Source of the DNA: Sthenelais limicola
Lineage: Eukaryota; Annelida; Polychaeta; Phyllodocida; Sigalionidae
NCBI GenBank assembly: GCA_942159475.1
Contig: OW804098.1
Coordinates: forward strand, 80,097,178-80,161,177
Reading direction: 5' to 3'
DNA length: 64,000 nt
Position 1 is the first letter of the stretch. Every line of letters starts with the position of its first letter. Under the pieces are notes generated by a model. That model saw nothing but the letters and a program-made list of their open reading frames with translations, searched no databases and had not been told where the DNA came from. Below, piece after piece: positions 58,570 to 64,000 of the stretch. The translations under genes and the position numbers were made by a program.

Positions 58570-58755
58570 CAAATTCTAGGAATACTAGAGCTTATGCTGT
58601 ACCCCTTTTAAAAACAAGATATCGAATCAAAATTGGTCAAAATTCTGTTCAAGCCAAAACTGCCAACACTTGGATTGAGTTACCTCCTAGAATTCGAATG
58701 ATTGCTACCATTGAGATTTTCAAATCATTACAACATAATTGGCTCATATCAACCA
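58570..58755 (+). pseudogene. LINE reverse-transcriptase C-terminal fragment
   Basis: TRYRIKIGQNSVQAKTANTW followed by IELPPRIR and then IEIFKSLQHNWL matches the end of many CR1/Jockey-type reverse transcriptases ('G..s...r....WN.LP..iR....i..FK..L'). The rest of the element is not present. Confidence 0.7.
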
Positions 58756-60863
58756 TTACCCAAAAATTAATATTTTACACTGCTGCTGTAGTATTGCACT
58801 CCTTTTCAGGGACCACGCTCCATGATAGTGGCTTCTCCCTGCATCTTTGTTCTGAAACCTACAAACCTTTCTTGAGAAGTTAGTTTCCTGATTCATTCAT
58901 ACTTTAAAATGTCATACTGAACATGGGTCAGACTCATGGCTAGTGGCCATCCCCATGAAAAAACCTATTATTGGATTCCCAATTTTTCTGTTCATTTGAA
59001 AATCCCATATCAATGGGAAATGTTATCCCAATATGAATAAAATCTTTTTAAAAATCTACCTACCCCACTGCCTTATTTCGCTAGCCCTCTCTTCCTCCCC
59101 CTCTTTCCCCCTTCCCCTCCGTTCCCCGTCCCTCCCATCTTCCAGATTAGCTCAGTTAAAAATTAACGTAGGACCTCTTATATATCTATAGACATCATTA
59201 TACGAGGAATCAGTCCAATGTGAAACATTAATTAATAAGGACAACATTGGGGAGGATAAAGACCTGAGATAATGGAGATATTGTAACTAGACTTGAACAT
59301 GTAGAAGCTGTTTACGGTTGAGGAAGGTATACCTCGACCCAGAATAAGCTGTAGACTAAGGTGAGGTTGTAAATGTACTCATTTACACAAGGAAACGGCA
59401 GTAATTATTCCCAGCACATCCCACTTACTCCCTCCAGAAATCTCCAAGGATACTAATGTCAATATTCTTTGAGTGCACGTCATCCAAGAACGCCCGTAAC
59501 GTCATTAGCTCTCACGTCATGACCCAGCAAAAATGACGTCACTTAGCACATGGCTTCCTGCGTCATTACGTCACAGGTTTCCCAGACAGGAAGAGGCTTG
59601 TGGGTAATCAGTGTCAGGGCGGAAGTTGATGAAGTGGGTGATAATGGATGAAATGAGCAGATAAAGTAGGGACATCTTCCAGTTCTATATAAGATTCCTC
59701 TTAAAGGTACATCATTAGCAGGGGCAAGAAACAACACTTTTTAGCTGGCATTTACCCTGCTTTTACCAGTCTTTTCCATTAAAGACCAATATTTTATTTA
59801 TACATTTCAATAAGAATGCATATCCTTGCAATGCCATATCAAAACAATGCCATATCAAAACGTAACAATGCCATATCAAAACGGGGTGAAACATCCTTTA
59901 CAAGTAGATTTTCCTGATGACCCAAATATATATATATATATGTTATGTTATATGTTTATACAAGAATTTTGAAGTAGAATCGGTTGAGCTAAAAGCACTG
60001 GAAAAAAAAACCTGTTTTTACTTTTTAAATCCTTATCCAATCCTTACTAAATCCACATACTTAGGAAATATGTGTGCATCTGGACACGGCCAATTCATCC
60101 TCATAAATCCCTAAGTGATGGTGCATCCTGTGTAAATCTGAACGGGCCGGGTATTGTTTACTTTAAACAATTGATATCAATTCCCACTAATTGGATTACC
60201 ATGGTCCGGCTCGCTTATACCAATTACCGCGCTATATACACAAGGCCATTGTAAGAGTGGGAGGGCTGTGGTTTGTATTGCTACATAAGAGGTTCACTAC
60301 TTTTCTGTACATGCATGCGGGACAGTAGATTCGGTACATTTACCAGAATGGAATGCAGCATATAAATATTGACGGGTGATTGGGGTTTTATGTATAGAAT
60401 AAATGTAATTATGAGTAATGAGTAAACGGGCAGCATTTCATTTCAGGAGGCTATTCTTTTAGAAAAAATAAAATTTGTTGAATCTCTACAATTGTTGGCG
60501 TACATATAGCAGGGAACATCAGCATAATGCAGAGAAAGTTTGGGAAGGCTTGGGCATATATTTTGATTCCTATATTATATTAAGAAATATCAGTTTTATT
60601 ATTATGTATACGATACAACTACTGTGCTATAGGAGGGTCTCTTTATCTGTAATAAGTCTCAAGAATTTTATGTAAGAGAATTAAATGTTATAGAGACAGC
60701 GTTGGTTAATAACTTTTATTTTTATCAAAATATACAGACTTATACATCTTCCCTTCTAAAAGATTATATGCAATTTAATATTGATGGTTTCTCTTGGGGT
60801 ATCGGCAAGAACTACATAAATTGTGATCCAAGTACCTTTTAGCTCATATATTACATTAAAACC
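58756..60863. other. Non-coding stretch between LINE fragment and the 61-63 kb gene
   Basis: Nothing coding recognised. Contains a CT-rich segment (59085-59145) and a small tandem repeat (59829-59882). Confidence 0.5.
59829..59882. repeat. CAATGCCATATCAAAA tandem repeat, three copies
   Basis: Copies start at about 59829, 59845 and 59865. The last two are separated by four extra bases. Confidence 0.85.
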
Positions 60864-60869
60864 TTTATT
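60864..60869 (-). promoter_or_regulatory. Candidate poly(A) signal of the 61-63 kb gene
   Basis: AATAAA on the minus strand about 110 bp past the stop at 60978. Confidence 0.5.
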
Positions 60870-60977
60870 TCAATATTTATTGTCTTGTCTCATGAATTAG
60901 ATTCTTATGTTGTATAAATTCCGTTGAAATTAACTCGTGATGACGAAGAATGTAATGTCATTGTTTTTAAAATAACC

Positions 60978-62994
60978 TCATCTGTCATTTACATATTTCA
61001 CAGCCCATTTCACTGGGTTGATTGGTAAAGCGCGCTCTGAAACCTTGTCATCTTTCCGTGATATTGGCGCAAGTTTTCTTTGTTGTGCCGAAGTCATCAT
61101 TGTCTTATATTGGTCATCCAGCCGCCTCTTGATTACCGTCAACTCCTCACTTTCCCAGGGGATAGTTAGTGCCACCCTCTGACCATGGATTTTGCCGTTT
61201 TCAGTCTCCAATTCCTCCTCACTTGACATGTAATCATGTACCATGACATTCTGTATCCGATCCTTTTGTGCAGCAGGCCACTCGATTCTTGCTAGGGCAT
61301 CCTTCCTTCTATTCAGTTTCTGGAGAATGGACATAGAAGAATGGATGTTAGTCAGGTCACTAATAAGAAAGCCATAAGTCCCATTTATCAACCAAACCTA
61401 TTACGTAATTGGTGTCACTGCTTTTTGTGCCACTTACAGGCTTGCAGGCAGTGGCACATGATACATTCCATAGTCTCTTAACGTTAGAGTCTTAATGTTA
61501 TGTTAAGGGATTAGGAGGGGAGCTACAATAATGGTGTGCGGGACAGCTAATTCTCATTCTCATAAATATGCTCAGCATATAGAACCTAGGAAACATATTC
61601 ATCTATACAACCTAAAATTACTCATATAAGCTAAAGTTTCACAAATCATAAATGATATTTCAATAAAATAATTATAACATGCGTCAGGAGATGCCAGATA
61701 TTTTCACATAGTGCATAGTGTTAGTGCAGACTTTCATTAACTCATCAACAATCTATAACAAAAGGAGTCAGTAAAATGCTAATTAGAGCTGGCAAATTGC
61801 GCTTATATGATTGAATGAAATGAAATGAATGAAACCATTGTATTGTATAATGTATCCAGATTATCTCTATTTGATTTGTATGATGAATAGCGCAGGCTTT
61901 GCAAATTTGAAAGTTATTTACAGTTAAAATATTTATGGTATGAATATAATGTTCACAGAGCTCATCATATTCATATTCTTATGGATATAGACTTGAGTAT
62001 TTCTGCAAATACACTAATATGCTATTGTAATTGAATTTAGGCTTACCCTTTGTCGATAGTGGTACTGCTTCACATTTTCCTTGTATGAATCACATGATCC
62101 CCTCTGTTCACGCCGGTGTTTGTCAGTCAGCGTTTTATGATATCCCCTGCAGGCTTCTGAAATCAAGGTCAGGAATATTTAAAGACAAGTCAGCAACATA
62201 TTAATTCATACAATTGTATGAAATTAATTAAATGTATAGATGTATATAATATATTTCCAGTTGTGGATGTTTCCTCACCTTTCATTTCTGCTCTGGAAAT
62301 TGGTCCATGAGTAGACTTATACTTCTTACGAAGTGCTTTTGTTACTCTTTGATTTGCTTCACTGGCAAAGGGTAGTCCAGGTCCGACTTGAAACTGATCA
62401 ATTTTTCCCTGCGCGATCAACTTGTTGTACAACTCTCTGATTCGTTTCTGAAAACATTTTGATATAGTATACAATTATACAAAGTGCCTCTTGGACAAAC
62501 ATAAAAATAGAATAAAGTTTATCAATGTTGAAAAATCATAATTATGGTACTTATAATATTATACAATTAACCATAATGTATACATATTTACGCCTATAGA
62601 AATGTTGATGAGTTATGAACCATAACACTGTTCTACATTCCATGATTAATTTCAACCCTTAACAGTCAAACAAACGATTATATGATAAAATAGTTACCCG
62701 GGTTTCTGTTGTAACAGGTTTCTTTTTCATGGCCTTAAACGAAGCAAGCTCCATCAAAGTTGCCTTGTGGTCCTCCTCTAAAGCATTATGCTTTCCCTCC
62801 AAAATGCAGTACTTTTCCCTCCATTCTGTCATCCCATCTTGGAGATCCTTGATCTGTGCCTTCATGCGTGCCACAGATTTAGGCCTTGACATAGGGATGA
62901 AAGAGGTATCATTGTCATCAGATAAATGGCTGATGTCATATGCATCAGCCACAGATGTCGATGGCGTTGAGAAAAGTGGTTGAGATGAATCCAT
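60978..62994 (-). CDS. Conserved uncharacterised invertebrate protein (4 exons, about 305 residues)
   Basis: Exons 62698-62994, 62279-62447, 62047-62156 and 60978-61319 join in phase (0, 1, 0) with GT-AG borders, from ATG 62994 to TGA 60978. N-terminal part: a Ser/Thr-rich start and a coiled-coil-like stretch (MKAQIKDLQDG to about residue 90). Middle: basic and helical (RIRELYNKLIAQGKIDQFQV, KALRKKYKS). C-terminal part: RKDALARIEWPAAQKDRI, an acidic DYMSSEEE, then IPWESEELTVIKRRLDDQY and a basic end. This C-terminal layout resembles an uncharacterised multicopy family I associate with cnidarian and other invertebrate genomes. Function unknown, and a transposon-derived origin is possible. A long basic stretch suggests nuclear or nucleic-acid contact (inference). 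Confidence 0.72.
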
Positions 62995-64000
62995 ATTAGA
63001 AAAAGAATGTTTATGTGATGTTTATGACGGTGCACCTGTCTATATATCTCCTCTCGCCGAGAGGATGGATAAGTATTTGTTAGATGGCTGATAGTCCAGA
63101 GACAAGGCGGACAACAGGCAGACTACCCACATCACACCAGTTGGGATGCATTCGTTAATACCAAATTGCATTTGTTTGATCAGTAATTGAATGGTTGTAT
63201 CACCAGTAGACAAAACATACTTCGGAAAGACAAAGCAGCGCCTTTGCTTTGCACGCAGCAACTTAAATGTGCTGTCCAATCATTCTTCAAACAGTGTTGT
63301 ACAATATGCAAAACTAAGTTTCTCATCACCCGCCAATTTGGCCACTGAATGCAACTCCTTCCAAGAGTAGAGACGGGCCTTTGCTTTGTTTTTGACCAAA
63401 TTCTTCCATATTCTATACAGGTGCCGTAGAGTCTCCCTACGAGAGCTTTTTTCCCATCCTTCATTCCCCAATACTAAGGCAAAATACATGCATATGATAA
63501 AGCGATTTTTAGGCTGCATTGGGGAGGTATTGATAGATGAGCGAGAGGTGATATAGCTGTTGTGGATGGGAAACGCCTGATTGTTATTATGGCAAGTCAT
63601 TAGTGGATAAACAATTCAGGGTGAATTGTAATTGCAAGGGTAGGCCGTACGCCTTTGTTGCTTGATAACTGGCAATTCAAACTGAACCTCACAGGAAAAG
63701 GCAGCACACTCAGCAGGCACTCAGCCTAATCACCCCCTCCCGCCGTTCTCATGAAATATATAATGATTGGGAAAAGGGTGATCTGTAAAACGCATCATTT
63801 GTTGTCAATATAATGTTACTAATAATTGTATCGGAAGAAAATGTAGTATTATTTGTTGTATAACCCTAGAGATACCAACGTGTACAGCCGAATATAAAGA
63901 GTATATTAATTATTTTGGGTGTTCTTATCTTTTATTTGGCTTATAAGTGGAAACTATGGACAGGGGGACACTTGAAGGGGTACACATTGGTATCACCACT
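62995..64000. other. Upstream of the 61-63 kb gene, no recognised gene
   Basis: Two minus-strand frames of 79-106 codons (63040-63279, 63280-63600) carry no known motif and no clear splice link to the gene below. They may be part of the same repeat-like unit or chance frames. Confidence 0.45.

Noticed and set aside
1..64000. CRISPR arrays, operons, bacterial promoters
   Set aside because: None seen; introns and repeat content show eukaryotic nuclear DNA.

Overview
This 64 kb window looks like nuclear DNA from an animal, most likely a marine invertebrate. The evidence is AT-rich DNA, genes split into short exons with GT-AG introns, metazoan-type domains (Kunitz, antistasin, Death, CARD, NACHT), and dense remnants of animal transposons (LINE, Crypton, inverted-repeat DNA elements). 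There are no operons and no bacterial signals. I cannot name the phylum. NACHT proteins with Death or CARD domains are expanded in invertebrate deuterostomes, molluscs, cnidarians and sponges, so the gene content does not decide it.

Layout. (1) 1-5.8 kb, minus strand: a secreted protease-inhibitor gene. It has a signal-peptide exon, an antistasin-like exon, a small Cys-rich exon, a Kunitz exon and a second antistasin-like exon, and runs off the left edge. Its first intron carries a 5'-truncated LINE bounded by a 13-bp target-site duplication. (2) 5.8-24 kb: gene-poor DNA with a TTA-flanked inverted-repeat element (15.97-18.87 kb), a decayed Crypton-type tyrosine recombinase (19.0-20.7 kb), a foldback MITE and a second candidate inverted-repeat element. 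(3) 24.35-25.43 kb, minus strand: a single-exon type II membrane glycosyltransferase. (4) 25.4-31.9 kb: no recognised gene. (5) 31.9-53.9 kb, plus strand: the main feature, a 20-exon gene whose splice phases agree throughout and which predicts a protein of about 2393 residues. (6) 54-61 kb: repeats and a LINE fragment. (7) 60.98-62.99 kb, minus strand: a 4-exon gene of a conserved uncharacterised family.

The large gene encodes, in order: a J (DnaJ) domain with intact HPD, two Death domains, a CARD, a NACHT NTPase with intact Walker A and B motifs, and eight tandem copies of a domain of about 165 residues that I do not recognise, ending in a short hydrophobic tail. Each copy occupies one exon, and every junction between copies is phase 2. 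The arrangement is NLR-like (signalling modules, NTPase, C-terminal repeat array), but the usual LRR or WD40 sensor is replaced by the unknown repeat, and a built-in Hsp70 co-chaperone module sits at the N-terminus. I consider this the best candidate here for an undescribed system. Exon joins were read by eye from splice signals and reading phase. No transcript or database search was available.
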